Source of the DNA: Xanthoparmelia taractica
Taxonomy: Eukaryota; Ascomycota; Lecanoromycetes; Lecanorales; Parmeliaceae
Assembly (NCBI GenBank): GCA_033085395.1
Contig: JANQBS010000602.1
Coordinates: 1 to 11,837, forward strand
Reading direction: 5' to 3'
Length of the DNA stretch: 11,837 nucleotides
In this document: positions 1 through 9,262 of the stretch, piece by piece
Layout of the letters: every line of letters starts with the position of its first letter
Numbering within the stretch: the first letter of the stretch is position 1
Program-made: the position numbers and the translations under genes
Notes under the pieces: generated by a model
Told to the model about the DNA's origin: nothing
The model's input: the letters and a program-made list of their open reading frames with translations, nothing else
Databases searched by the model: none

Positions 1-73
1 AATTTTTTAAAAAAAGTTGAAAAAAAGTTGAAAACGACTATGTTCAACAGATACCACACCTTTCCGACCCGTA
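1..73 (-). mobile_element. MITE-like DNA element, one end only (cut by window start)
   Basis: The 73 bases match the reverse complement of 743-816 almost base for base. They differ by one base in an A-run and five transitions, several at CpA or TpG as RIP predicts. The terminus is CGGGTCGGAAAGGTGTG read inward from base 71, followed outward by TA at 72-73, which suits a TA target duplication as in Tc1/mariner-type elements. It abuts E2 pol sequence at 74, so it appears inserted in that relic. Only one end is visible, so length and coding capacity are unknown. Confidence 0.6.
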
Positions 74-302
74 GCTAGAGTTAAGAACGATAGTATAATA
101 TACTATTCTATATCGTAGATTAAGAAGACCCCGATATCGTATTAGATATATTCGCGTTATATTAATAATATATTCTATTTCATCTAGCAACGACGTAGTA
201 GCGATTTAAGATTAATACTAGAAAGCTTTAGATTAAAGAATCGATTTAGTTTATCTAAATAATCGAGCGAAAGTCGAATATATTTATATTTATATACGCT
301 AC
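74..302 (+). pseudogene. Ty3/Gypsy pol fragment of host element E2 (protease end and protease-RT linker)
   Basis: The plus-strand frame reads LFYIVD-stop-EDPDIVLDIFALY, matching the relic in E1 (minus strand, about 5040-5275), which reads LFYVVN-stop-EDLDIVLNILALY. This corresponds to the end of a retroviral-type aspartic protease (the family's DVVLGMPWL-like segment) and the linker to reverse transcriptase. All stops are TAA or TAG where Gln or Trp is expected, as RIP produces. The segment is cut on the left by a MITE and on the right by insertion of E1 after GATAG. Its missing continuation (ACGATAG, then CGCGAGGCGAATAGAAGA) is found directly after E1 at 6898, which shows that the two pieces were once joined. 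Confidence 0.85.
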
Positions 303-307
303 GATAG
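303..307. repeat. Target-site duplication GATAG, left copy (E1)
   Basis: GATAG directly precedes the E1 3' LTR terminus at 308 and recurs at 6893-6897 directly after the E1 5' LTR terminus. Five bases is the normal Ty3/Gypsy duplication length. Removing E1 and one copy restores a continuous E2 pol sequence. Confidence 0.85.
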
Positions 308-574
308 TGTAAGAGGTTGGTTCGCTAGCGCTTAGCAAGCGACCTAATCAATATAAGAGACGTATAGTCGATACGATAATAATTTCTTTATTAAGTACTA
401 AGTTCTAGTAGAACTAATCTCTAAGAAACACGAAAACTCTAGAATATACAAAGAGAACATATAATCGCCAAAGCCCGGCCAAGATCTTAAATTATAAACC
501 TCGTTATAATTTCGCAATAAATTCTAAACTTATAAATAATCAACGCTAAGGCGCATATAGCGCTAGATCTAATA
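308..574 (-). repeat. 3' LTR of E1 (267 bp)
   Basis: It aligns along its whole length with 6626-6892 (direct) and with the solo LTR 8990-9257 (inverted). Shared landmarks include TTCGCTAGCGCTTAGCAAGC at 320-339 and the TAGCGCTAGATCTAATA end. It is heavily RIP-mutated compared with the solo copy. Downstream in element sense it abuts GATAG and E2 pol; upstream it abuts a purine-rich tract. Confidence 0.85.
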
Positions 575-590
575 ATTATCTTTCTTCTTC
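575..590 (-). other. Polypurine tract of E1
   Basis: Read on the minus strand this is GAAGAAGAAAGATAAT, lying directly against the 3' LTR start. This is where plus-strand DNA synthesis is primed in LTR retrotransposons. The equivalent place in E2 (about 10550-10567) is also purine-rich (AAGAAAAAAGATAAT). Confidence 0.6.
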
Positions 591-742
591 GACTCTAATT
601 TCTAGATACTATTTAATATAATATTCTTATTACGTAATATAAAAAACCTTCAAATCTTATAAGAAATAAGAAAAAGTACTCGCAAATAACGTCGCTTTTA
701 TAATATTAACTTTAATTACTAATAGCAAAAGATACGCGTCGT
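575..742 (+). pseudogene. Antisense ORF X, N-terminal part, E1 copy
   Basis: This stretch is homologous to E2 about 10397-10567 (inverted). The plus-strand frame beginning ATTATC stays open apart from TAA and TAG codons and shares landmarks with E2 such as KKKYS and IKDTRR (E1: AKDTRR). It begins immediately inside the 3' LTR and runs opposite to gag-pol. It is cut at 742 by a MITE; the protein resumes beyond it only after about 870 bases have been lost relative to E2. No start codon can be fixed, because an ATG can be lost to RIP (TpG to TpA). Function unknown. Confidence 0.6.
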
Positions 743-1019
743 TACGGGTCGGAAAGGTGTGATATCTATTGAATATAATCGTTTTTAACTTTTTTTCAAC
801 TTTTTTTTAAAAAATTATATCTTTTTAATCTATTTATAGAATTTTATAATTATATAAGCGTTCGCTTAAGATTTTTACGTATTTTTAGAATATAAAAAAA
901 TATTACATAATATATTTATTAAAAACTCAATGAGAGTATAAGATATCCTATATCTTTCGATATAATATTCGAAAAACTAGTCCCATACCATTAAATATAT
1001 CACACCTTTCCGACTCGTA
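743..1019 (+). mobile_element. MITE-like element with TIRs, inside ORF X of E1
   Basis: The left end TACGGGTCGGAAAGGTGTGA (743-762) is matched by the inverted right end TACGAGTCGGAAAGGTGTGA (1000-1019). Similarity is weaker further inside. Outer TA dinucleotides at both edges suit a TA target duplication. The interior (about 230 bases) is AT-rich with long A and T runs and no reading frame that could be a transposase, so it is a non-autonomous element. It shares its left 74 bases with the inverted end at 1-73. It lies exactly where E1's ORF X lacks about 870 bases, so recombination between two MITE copies may have made this deletion. Confidence 0.65.
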
Positions 1020-1690
1020 ATCGCTACGCTAGCGTTAATATATACTAATACTTAAGATAACTTATATAATAACAATAAGTAAGTCCCTTAACGCTTCGTT
1101 ATTATATATTAATAAAAGATAATATCTACTCTTTCTTATCGTCGATATTTCGTTTATTTCGATAATAATTATATTAGAGATAAGTTCTTATCTTATCTTT
1201 ATTACAAGAAAGCTAAAAAAAGGATTCGAGATTACGTTAAAATTTTATTTTTTCTTTATAAAAAGATTCGAAAGACTCTTTATCGCGTTTATCGAGCTCT
1301 TAAAATTATAGCGTCGATACGTTATAGTCGGGCGTATATTAATTGTAAGATCACTTAATTTTATAAGAAATAGAATCTAATTATGATTATTAATAATTAA
1401 GCGATTACTATTATTACGATTCTTTAACGCGATCTTTAGATCGCGAAGAAGAAACTCGAGACGATATACGAACGCGTTAAAGAGCTCGAGAATTATAATA
1501 AGCTTTTTTAAGAAAAGATAGATAATATAAATATCTATAAAACGAAGTTTAGAGAAGTCGCCTCTAATAAAAGTAATATCGAATAAATAAGCTTCTCGAA
1601 TAAGAATCTCTCTAAGGTCTCTTCTCGAATAAGAATCTCGCTTAAGATTCTTTTCTTAATTAAACTCTATCGCTACAATAAAGACTATTT
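1020..1690 (+). pseudogene. Antisense ORF X, C-terminal part, E1 copy
   Basis: The plus-strand frame (for example AAGAAAGCTAAAAAAAGGAT from 1207) contains IRKTLYRVYRALK, SIRYSRAYINCKIT and AKKKLETIYERVKELENYN. These match the E2 copy on the minus strand at about 8010-8420. The last segment is rich in Lys, Glu and Leu with heptad spacing and is likely a coiled coil. Stops are TAA and TAG apart from rare exceptions. It converges on the 3' end of pol (minus strand), with the two relic ends meeting near 1700-1990. No recognised domain; the function is not known to me. Confidence 0.6.
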
Positions 1691-2712
1691 ATTTCTTTTT
1701 ATTTTAATGCACGACGAGCTAAATAAACTTAATTATATTCTTTTATAATACGCATTAAGCGTCTCTCTAATAAACTATGTTTATAATAATATACACTCTA
1801 ATCTAATACGATATATTCTCGACGTAATATTATTTAATTAAATAACTAAATAATAAATTTTAATTATTAATTTTTTATTCGATTAAATAACTATATTAGT
1901 AAATATAAGAAATACGTTTATAATTACTTAACACACTAAAATAATTATTATATTTACTTTTATTTTCGACGTTTTCGCTTACTTAGCGACGATTATTAGC
2001 TCGATTAAATAGCTTTCTTATCTATTACTTAATACTTTCGCTTATTAATCTCCTACGTATTATAGATCTAAGTTAGCTCGTTAGCACGCTTAAGTTCTTC
2101 GTCTAATAGTTATTAATTATACTCTTCATCTTAATTAATTTACTTAATCTTATATTAGATATCTTCTCGCTTCTTAATCTTATTAATAATCTCTTTTATC
2201 TTCTATATCTTATTATTATTAATAAGCTCAAGAGCTTATATAAAGAATTTCGCTACTTTATCGCAATCGCGTATATAATATAATTTAAGTAACGATAAAA
2301 AAAATATTATAAATCTTATACGTAAAAGATAATAATAAGCGATACGCTTATAATTCTATTTTGTTTATAATTCGAAAAGACCTTATATACTTATAAATTA
2401 ATTTCTTATTTAAGCGTCTTTATTTTAAATTCTTAATTACTAATATTATTAAATTACTTACTTTATAGCTCTAAAGTTAATATGATTTATTATATTACTT
2501 AACTTAAGCTATAATAGCGCTATATAATCGCTCTACTATCTTATTTCTTAGTGTTTATAATCTTTTTATCTTTTTATTTATAGCGAATATTCTCTTCTCA
2601 ACGAAGTTATTCTCGATCTCTTAACGTATTTTCGAATAATTACTATACATTAAGAAGAACAATATCGTTTTAATAAAGATATATTAATTATTTATATATA
2701 TAAACTCTATTA
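1025..2712. repeat. Left arm of a long inverted repeat (partner 6936-8590)
   Basis: The arm covers the C-terminal half of ORF X and the integrase C-terminus plus chromodomain of E1. It pairs with the same part of E2 at 6936-8590. Matching landmarks include the boundary CGCTACAATAAAGACTATTT (1671-1690) against its inverse near 7954-7975. It arises because E1 inserted in E2 in the opposite orientation, not from a separate duplication. Confidence 0.85.
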
Positions 2713-5460
2713 TAGATAGTAGTTTAGCTTAATTAATTTACTTCTTATTAGTAAACACGCGTAAGTAATATTTTAATATTTAATTTTAACGCTCGATTTA
2801 ATTATTAATTTAAGAATAAAAGACGATACTTAAATAACGCTTTATCTTTAAATAATAATAGATCGCTAATTAAAACTCGCTAATAAATATTAAGTCTCTA
2901 TCGCTAATAATATTATTAGATATTTTATAGCAATAAATAATTTTAATATAAAATACTTTCGCTAGCTTAGCGATATCGATTTTAATTATTATTAATAGAT
3001 ATCTAATTATTTTCGTAAATCGATTTATTATAATTAAAATAGCGTTATAAATAACACTCTTAAGCTTATTTAAGAGTAAGCTCGTAATAAAATTTATTAA
3101 AATTTTCTTTTATAATTTAATAATAATAAAAAGCGAGATTAACTTATTATAGAGTCGATAACGCGGCGTCTTAATACGTTAACACACGTTATAAGTCTTA
3201 ATATAGTCTATAATTTTCTTAAGACTTTTATTTTAGTAATATTTACGAATAGAAAGCTTATACGTCTTCGTAGCGTTAAAGTATTCTATTAAAGAATTAT
3301 TATAATACTTATTAATAAGTTTTTTTTATAAGATATTATTCTTAAAAACGTAGAGACGATTATTATTTAATAATAGTCTCTCAAAGTTAAAGATTTATAT
3401 CTAATTACGAATACGACGTCGCTTTATAAACGTATTCGTATTAACTTAAAAAGAGCTTATTTAATTATTATAAGATTATAGCTCTTAAATTAGCGTTTTT
3501 ATTAATCTTTATAAATCGTTATATATAATTTTAGATATAATCTTAATCTCTCTTCTTGAAATAACTATTTAGATATCTATAACTTAAAACGTAAACGCTA
3601 TTACTACTATTACTTCTTTATCTCTTTATAATAACTCTTCGCTAATTTAAAAAATAAGTTTATTTTAAAGTGTAAATAATAATTTAATATTTAATAACAA
3701 TAAATCTTTATAATTTAATCGTCGCGATAACGTATTTATAGAATTTAATTTTTCTATTTAATAAAAAATCTTAAAGTTATAAATAGCTAACTTTAGTATT
3801 TAACGAATCTATTTAAAGTTAAGTTTCTTTTACTTTAAAAATTTCTTAAGATTATTATAATTTTATTTCGCTAATATTATTTTCTTAGAAAAGAACATAA
3901 TAAGTTATTAATAATCGTTATCGTTTTATTACGAAAGTATAGCTCTTATATTAAAGTTAGAGATATTAATCTCTACGCGTAATTTCTTTTAAGAATCGTA
4001 ATATCGCAAAAATAGCGTAATCGTAAAAGTATTATATAATTATTCGAAAGTTAATCTAGCGTCTTTTAATTACTTAAACGATTTTAATTTCTTATCGATT
4101 TTATTACTCTTAAGTAAATTAATAAAAAACGCTATAATAATAAAATATTTAAAAATAAAGTGTTAATAAAAATTTATAAAGTCTAAGAAGACTTATATAT
4201 CTCGATAGCTTCGCGGCGTTAATTATTCTTAAATCGTTATCACGCGTTCTTAATTTATAACTATATTATTAATAATTATAACAAACTCTAGAAACTTAAT
4301 TAATTTAATATAAAATTAATATTTCTTTAGATTAATATATAACTAAAACTAACATAATCGCTTAAGCACTTACTTAACGTGCTATTAATATTTCGTTAAC
4401 TTAGCGCTATAAATTAAGATATTATTTAAATATATCACACACGTAATATTTATAAGACTTATAAGAGCTTTATTAATATAGACTTAAAACGTAGCTAATA
4501 TATTTATAAGATCGAAAGATATTATTAAGTATTTAAAATAGTTATATCGAGTGCGAAACGTAGTCTTTCACTTATCGTTCTTCTTAATACGAATTCTATA
4601 ATAGATATTCTTAAGATTTAACTTTAAAAATATCTTAATATTATATAAGCGATTCAACGTCTTAATAATTAGAGATAATAAATATTAATTCTTTATCGTT
4701 ATTATATTTAAGTTCCGATAATTTACGTAAAGATATAATTTATTATCTTTCTTTAAAATAAAGAGAATAGAAACTTTAGCGAAAAAAGTTAAATAACGAA
4801 TTTAATTCTTATAAAGTAACTTCTTAAAATATTATTTTAACTTTAATAGCTTAATTTAAAATAGATTATAAAGAGACTTATAAGATAACTCTTTATCTTT
4901 CTCTATTTTAATAATATAATTTCTTTATTTAAACGTAGATAAAATCTTTATTATATTATTAAAAAAGATATTCTTAAACTTTAATAGTTTTTTTAAGAGC
5001 TCTAAGTTATTAATACTCTTCTATTTATCTCGCGTTATCGTAACGTATACGATTATAAATATATTTAATTTTCGCTTAATTTCTCGAGTAAATTTAGTGA
5101 ATTCTTTAATTTAGAGTTTTCTAATATTAATCTTAAATCGTTATTACGTCGTCGTAGAATTAAATAGAATCTATAATTAATATAACGCGAGTATATTTAA
5201 TACGATATCGAGATCTTCTTAATTTACGACGTAGAATAGTATATTATATTATCGTTTTTAATCTTAGTTATCGATTATTTAATAGTTTAGCTAATAAGTA
5301 TTATAGTAATATATATCTTACTCGCTAAGCGCTTTCGTCTATAATAAGATAGCGATATATAATTAAAGATCTTATTAAATTACGAACTTTTACGTAATTA
5401 AATTAATATACGTCTCGTAATCGAGTAAAGTAATAAGTTATCTTTAGTTACTCTATAGCT
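1990..5460 (-). pseudogene. pol: Ty3/Gypsy chromoviral pol relic of E1 (PR-RT-RNaseH-INT-CHD)
   Basis: Minus-strand frame with RIP-type stops. Protease: active-site region TLLDYET at about 5411-5431, derived from the family LLD-[CS]-GA motif (Asp codon 5420-5422). Reverse transcriptase about 4830-4250: FRTRY at 4544-4558, the ATFQ-VYINKAL segment, and the catalytic YLDD motif now YLNN at 4421-4432. RNase H about 4200-3700 is assigned mainly by position. Integrase about 3480-2300: VCQRIKTPR finger end; first Asp changed to Asn (3092-3094) in NFITSL; ISDRD with its Asp at 2900-2902; catalytic Glu at 2792-2794 in NNQIERQN. A chromodomain follows at about 2055-2215. The chromodomain would tether integration to methylated histone chromatin. 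Loss of both YLDD aspartates alone would destroy activity. An open frame rich in Arg and Lys continues past the chromodomain towards 1700. Confidence 0.9.
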
Positions 5461-5559
5461 TAATTTACTTCTTCGTAATAATAGAAGAAATTATCTCTAT
5501 TATTCATTTTTCTTACTTCGCTTTAAAAACACTTACGAAGTTAATTCGTTTTTTATTAA

Positions 5560-6540
5560 TATCGTCGCGACGTTAATAGTCGATTTATTCTTATTAAGAT
5601 AATTCGATTTCATATAATTTAATTTCTAGCAATATTAGCAAATAATAGATATTTTAAAATTATAATTAACGATCTTAGTCTTACGTTTCTTGCTTTTTTC
5701 TCGAATGCGCGTAGACTTAGCGCTATTCTTCGAAGTCGTATTAGACTTTAAAATTTAAGCTTTTAAAGACTTATCTTTATTAGATTTCTTTAAATATTTT
5801 AAGTAGAAATTATTATAATAAGAATTTCTTTTCTCTATTTAGATATATTATTAATATTAAAAATCTTATTCTTTAACTTAGATCGTAGCTTAGTTAAAAA
5901 AAAGTTCGCTTGATATTTCTTCGTAAACGAGAATAAATAGACTTTTAATTTTTTGAGATAAATCTTAAAAACTAAGATCTTTTAATTTTATCGCTACTTC
6001 GTCGCTTTTCACTTTTTATAAATAAATAAATAATAATTTATTAAGTTTATAATTAAGTTAAATAAAAATAATTTAAAAGCTTCGAAGATAATCTTATTTA
6101 GTCTATAGATCTAAAAGTATCTATATTATTACGTATTAAGATCGTCTTTTAAGAATTATATATAATAGATAATCTTAGTTTAATTAATAATAAAATACTC
6201 GAGACTTATAAAGAATCAAATTTCGATTTCGCGAAATTAGCGTAAATATTTTTCTTTATTACTATTTTTATAAGAATATATTCTTTTAAGATAAAGTATT
6301 TTTACTTTAATTAAAATATTTATTAAAGATAAAATAATAAACGAAATCGTTATCGCTTTAATAAGAGTTATAGAGAAGTTTAAATTATATAACACGTTAT
6401 TATATACTCGCAATTTAGTTAATTCTCGTTTTAACTTTAGATAACGATTTTCTATTTAGACTTTCTTAAGTTATTTCTTTAAAGTCGCTTAATTCTCTAA
6501 AATAAATTCTTGAAAACTAATATCGAAGTTATATCGCTTT
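5560..6540 (-). pseudogene. gag: Ty3/Gypsy gag relic of E1 with degenerate CCHC zinc knuckle
   Basis: It lies directly inside the 5' LTR. The N-terminal minus-strand frame contains ISFQEFILENQATLKKQLKK, probably helical. The middle resembles the capsid-like part of fungal chromoviral Gag, with ILLDL-stop-TK-stop-DYLRSF near 6070-6110. The nucleocapsid knuckle is at 5599-5640: C at 5638-5640, C at 5629-5631, then Tyr codons at 5614-5616 and 5599-5601 where the CX2CX4HX4C pattern needs His and Cys. Both changes are those expected from RIP (CAC to TAT, TGC to TAT). The three parts lie in different frames, so small indels are present. The knuckle frame differs from the pol frame by -1, as in a gag-pol frameshift. 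No start codon is preserved. Confidence 0.75.
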
Positions 6541-6625
6541 AAGATATATTTATTTCGATTTAGCGAAGAATTTAATATTATAATAATAATAAGTCTTTTT
6601 CTTTAAAAGATAAAGAGATTAGAAT

Positions 6626-6892
6626 TATAAGAGATTAATTCGTTAACGCTTAGTAAGCGATCTAAATAATATAAGAGACGTATAATTAATACGATAATAA
6701 TTTCTTTATTAAGTATTAAGTTCTAATAGAACTAATCTCTATGAAATACGAAAACTCTAAAATATACGAAGAGAATATATAATCGCCAAGGCCTCGCCAA
6801 GGCCTTAGATTATAAATCTCGTTATGATCTCGCAATAAACTCTAAACCCATGAGTAGTTGACGCTAAGACGTATGTAGCGCTAGGTCTAATA
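6626..6892 (-). repeat. 5' LTR of E1 (267 bp)
   Basis: It pairs with 308-574 in the same orientation and equal length. Recognisable segments are TTAGTAAGCG (6650-6659), AATCGCCAAGGCCTCGCCAA (6781-6800) and TAGCGCTAGGTCTAATA (6876-6892). It retains more G+C in its distal third than the 3' LTR. Gag begins about 85 bases downstream on the minus strand. The tRNA primer site expected from 6625 downward reads ATTCTAATCTCTTTATC and I could not assign it to a tRNA. GATAG follows at 6893-6897. Confidence 0.85.
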
Positions 6893-6897
6893 GATAG
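6893..6897. repeat. Target-site duplication GATAG, right copy (E1)
   Basis: It matches 303-307. Sequence to its right (CGCGAGGCGAATAGAAGAAT) continues the E2 protease-RT linker interrupted at 302. The E1 homologue of the joined sequence, at about 5005-5050 on the minus strand, is uninterrupted. Confidence 0.85.
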
Positions 6898-7960
6898 CGC
6901 GAGGCGAATAGAAGAATATTAGTAACTTAAAGTTTATAAGAGTTTATATATATAAATAATTAATATATCTTTATCGAAACGATATCGTTCTTCTTAATAT
7001 ATAGATCTTATTCTAAAGTTCGCTAAGAGATCAAGAACGACTTCGCTAAGAGAAGAGTATTCGCTATAAATAAAAAGATAAAAAGATTATAGACGCTAGA
7101 AAATAAGATTATAGAGCGACTTCGTAGCGCTATCGCAACTTAAGCTAAGTAGTATAATAAATTATATTAATCTTAGAGCTATAAAGTAGGTAGTTTAATA
7201 ATACTAGTAATTAAGAATCTAAAGTAAAGACGTCTAAGTAAGAAGTTAATCTATAAGTATATAAGATCTTTTCGAATTATAGATAAAGTAGAACTATAAG
7301 CATATCGCTTATTATTATTTTTAACGTATAGAATTTATAATATCTTCTATATATCGTTACTTAAACTATATTATATACGCGACTGCGACGAAGTAGCGAA
7401 ATTCTTTATATAAGTCTTCGAGATTATTTATAATAATAAGATATAGAAGATAGAAGAGATTATTAATAAGATTAAGAAGTGAAAAGACGTTTAATATAAA
7501 ATTAAATAAATTACTTAGATTGAAGATTATAATTAATAAATATTAAACGTAGAACTTAAGCGTATTAGCGAGCTAATTTAAATCTATAATATATAGAAGA
7601 TTAATAAGTAAAAGTATTAAGTATTAAATAAAAAAGCTATTTAATTAGACTAATAACTATGGCTAAATAAGCGAAGACGTCGAAAGCGAAAGTAAATATA
7701 ATAACTATTTTAGTATATTAGATAATTACTAGCGTACTCTTTACGCTTATTAGTATAGTTATTTATTTTAAGAAAAGATTTATAATTAGAATTTATTATT
7801 TAGCTATCTAATTAATTAATACTATATCGAAAATATATCGTATTAGATTAGAATATATATTACTATAGATATAGTCTATTAGAGAGACGCTTAATACGTA
7901 CTATAGAAGAATACGATTAAGTTTACTTAGTTCGCTATATATTATAATAAAAAAAATAGT
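6898..7960 (+). pseudogene. pol: Ty3/Gypsy pol 3' part of E2 (integrase C-terminus and chromodomain), internally deleted
   Basis: The first ~35 bases continue the protease-RT linker. From about 6936 the sequence is integrase (EFIYINN, ISFFLIYRSYSKV), so RT, RNase H and the catalytic integrase core are missing. The plus-strand frame then shows KQYNKLY, SYKVGSLIILVIKNLK, SKKLIYKYIRSFRIIDKV and YRLLLFLTYRIYNIFYISLL, the GPY/F module of Ty3/Gypsy integrases with GPF now RSF (7261-7272). A chromodomain at about 7441-7590 contains KIEEIINKIKK, YKIK, EDYN and ELKRISELI. A basic stretch (LNKRRRRKRK, about 7665-7690) follows, and the frame stays open except for TAA/TAG until about 7960, where it meets antisense ORF X. 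Nothing suggests function today. Confidence 0.88.
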
Positions 7961-8590
7961 CTTTATCGTAGCGATAGAGATTAAGTAAGAAAGGGATTTT
8001 TAAAGAGATTTCTATTCGAGAAGCTCGTCTATTTAATATTATTCTTATTAGAGACGACTTATTTTAACTTCGTCTTATAGATATTTATATTATTAATCTT
8101 CTCTTTCTTGAAGAAGCTTATTATAATTCTCGAGCTTTTTAACGCGTTTATATATCGTCTCGAGTTTCTTCTTTACGATCTAAAGATCGCGATAAAGATT
8201 TATAATTATAGTAATCGCTTAGCTATTAATAGTTATAGTTAAACTCTACTTCTTACTAAACTAAGTAATTTTATAATTAATATACACTCGACTATAGTGT
8301 ATCGACGCTATAATTTTAGAGATCTAATAGACGCGATAAAGAGTCTTTCTAATCTTTTTATAGAGAAAAGACGAAATCTCTATATAGTTTTAAATTCTCT
8401 TTTTAGCGCTCTTATATTTAATATAAAGAAAGAACTTATCTCGAATATAATTATTAATAAATTAAATAAAGTATCACGATAAAGAAGAGTAGATACTATA
8501 GTATATTAATATACGATAATAAAGCGTTAAGGAACTTACTATTAAAGATATTATTATTATTATAAGTTATATTAGATATTAGTATCTATT
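6936..8590. repeat. Right arm of a long inverted repeat (partner 1025-2712)
   Basis: This is the E2 version of the region described for the left arm. The loop between arms is about 4.2 kb and holds the rest of E1. A transcript through both arms could fold into long double-stranded RNA; the sequence does not show whether it is transcribed. Confidence 0.85.
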
Positions 8591-8984
8591 AATATTAGCG
8601 TAGTACTAGCGAAAGCTCGATAATACTTATAGTAAAGAGTAAGAAGAAGTTAATAATAATAAGAGTTTAATTAATAATTTATTAATATTAATATACTTAA
8701 GAACGATATTATAGCGCTAGAGTAAGAACTTATAAGATATATACTAGATATTATAAAAAAGAGAAGAATTTAAAGAGAGCGAGAATAAATTTATTAATAT
8801 TAAAAGACGCTAATAATTACTATTTACAACGTCGTTATCGATATATTATTAATAAAGTTTTTCTAATAGTTTTAATTAGTCGAATCGCTATATTATCGAT
8901 ATTATTATTTATAAAATAATAAATTAGCTCTACGTTCTTCTATTATAAAAGCTAGAATAGTTCTATAGAGAGACGTAGAAGTAT

Positions 8985-8989
8985 AACTA
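8985..8989. repeat. Target-site duplication AACTA, left (solo LTR)
   Basis: AACTA at 8985-8989 is repeated at 9258-9262 immediately beyond the other LTR end. Collapsing the two copies restores the ORF X frame. Confidence 0.85.
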
Positions 8990-9257
8990 TGTTAGGCCTA
9001 GCGCTGCATGCGTATTAGCGCCGACTACTCATGGGTTTAGAGTTCATTGCGGGGTCATGGCGGAGTTCATGACCTAAGACCTTGACGAGGCCTTGGCGAT
9101 TATATGTCCTCTTCGCATGCCCCAGGGTTTTCGTATTCCTTAGAAATTAGTTCTACTAGGACTTAGTACCTAATAAAGAAATCACTATCGTATTAACGAT
9201 ACGTCTCTTATATTGATTAGGGCCGCTTGCTGAGCGCCAGCGAACCAGCCCCTTACA
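8990..9257 (+). mobile_element. Solo LTR of the E1/E2 chromovirus family (268 bp)
   Basis: It starts TGTTAGGCCTAGCGCTGCAT and ends GCCCCTTACA, so the TGT...ACA termini are intact. It is flanked by AACTA on both sides. It aligns end to end with both E1 LTRs but keeps many C and G bases they have lost; for example GCCTTGGCGATTATATGTCC stands where E1 has AT-rich equivalents. It gives the best view of the ancestral LTR. The internal region was presumably lost by LTR-LTR recombination. It interrupts ORF X of E2. The near absence of RIP suggests a later insertion, or that a segment this short escaped the process. Confidence 0.9.
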
Positions 9258-9262
9258 AACTA
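9258..9262. repeat. Target-site duplication AACTA, right (solo LTR)
   Basis: Partner of 8985-8989. Confidence 0.85.

Larger units (their letters stand above)
308..6892 (-). mobile_element. Nested Ty3/Gypsy chromovirus relic E1, LTR to LTR
   Basis: This is a 6.6-kb retrotransposon relic read on the minus strand: 5' LTR 6626-6892, short leader, gag about 6540-5560, pol about 5460-1990, antisense ORF X (plus strand) 575-742 and 1020-1690, purine tract 575-590, and 3' LTR 308-574. Both LTRs are 267 bases, run TGT-to-ACA in the ancestral form (TAT...ATA now) and are flanked by GATAG on both sides. The order protease, RT, RNase H, integrase, chromodomain identifies the chromovirus branch of Ty3/Gypsy. 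Every coding part is broken by RIP-type stops, so it cannot move by itself. A MITE and a deletion disrupt ORF X. Confidence 0.88.

Noticed and set aside
1..816. A single ~817-bp transposon with 74-bp terminal inverted repeats
   Set aside because: Attractive at first, but the interior is E2 pol, the GATAG duplication, the E1 3' LTR and ORF X. The two inverted ends belong to two separate MITEs facing each other.
1020..1690. ORF X as a Tc1/mariner-pogo transposase C-terminus
   Set aside because: The coiled-coil tail gives a superficial resemblance, but no DDE triad or CENP-B-type DNA-binding helices could be seen in the longer E2 copy.
8297..8482. 61-codon plus-strand open frame
   Set aside because: It starts with GTG, has no ribosome or Kozak context of note, and lies antisense to the ORF X relic. 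The equivalent place in E1 has the same coding sense on the other strand, so it is a shadow.
8990..9257. The solo LTR as the 3' LTR of E2
   Set aside because: Orientation fits, but AACTA flanks both sides, ORF X continues in frame beyond it, and a better-placed LTR start with a purine tract is found at 10568.
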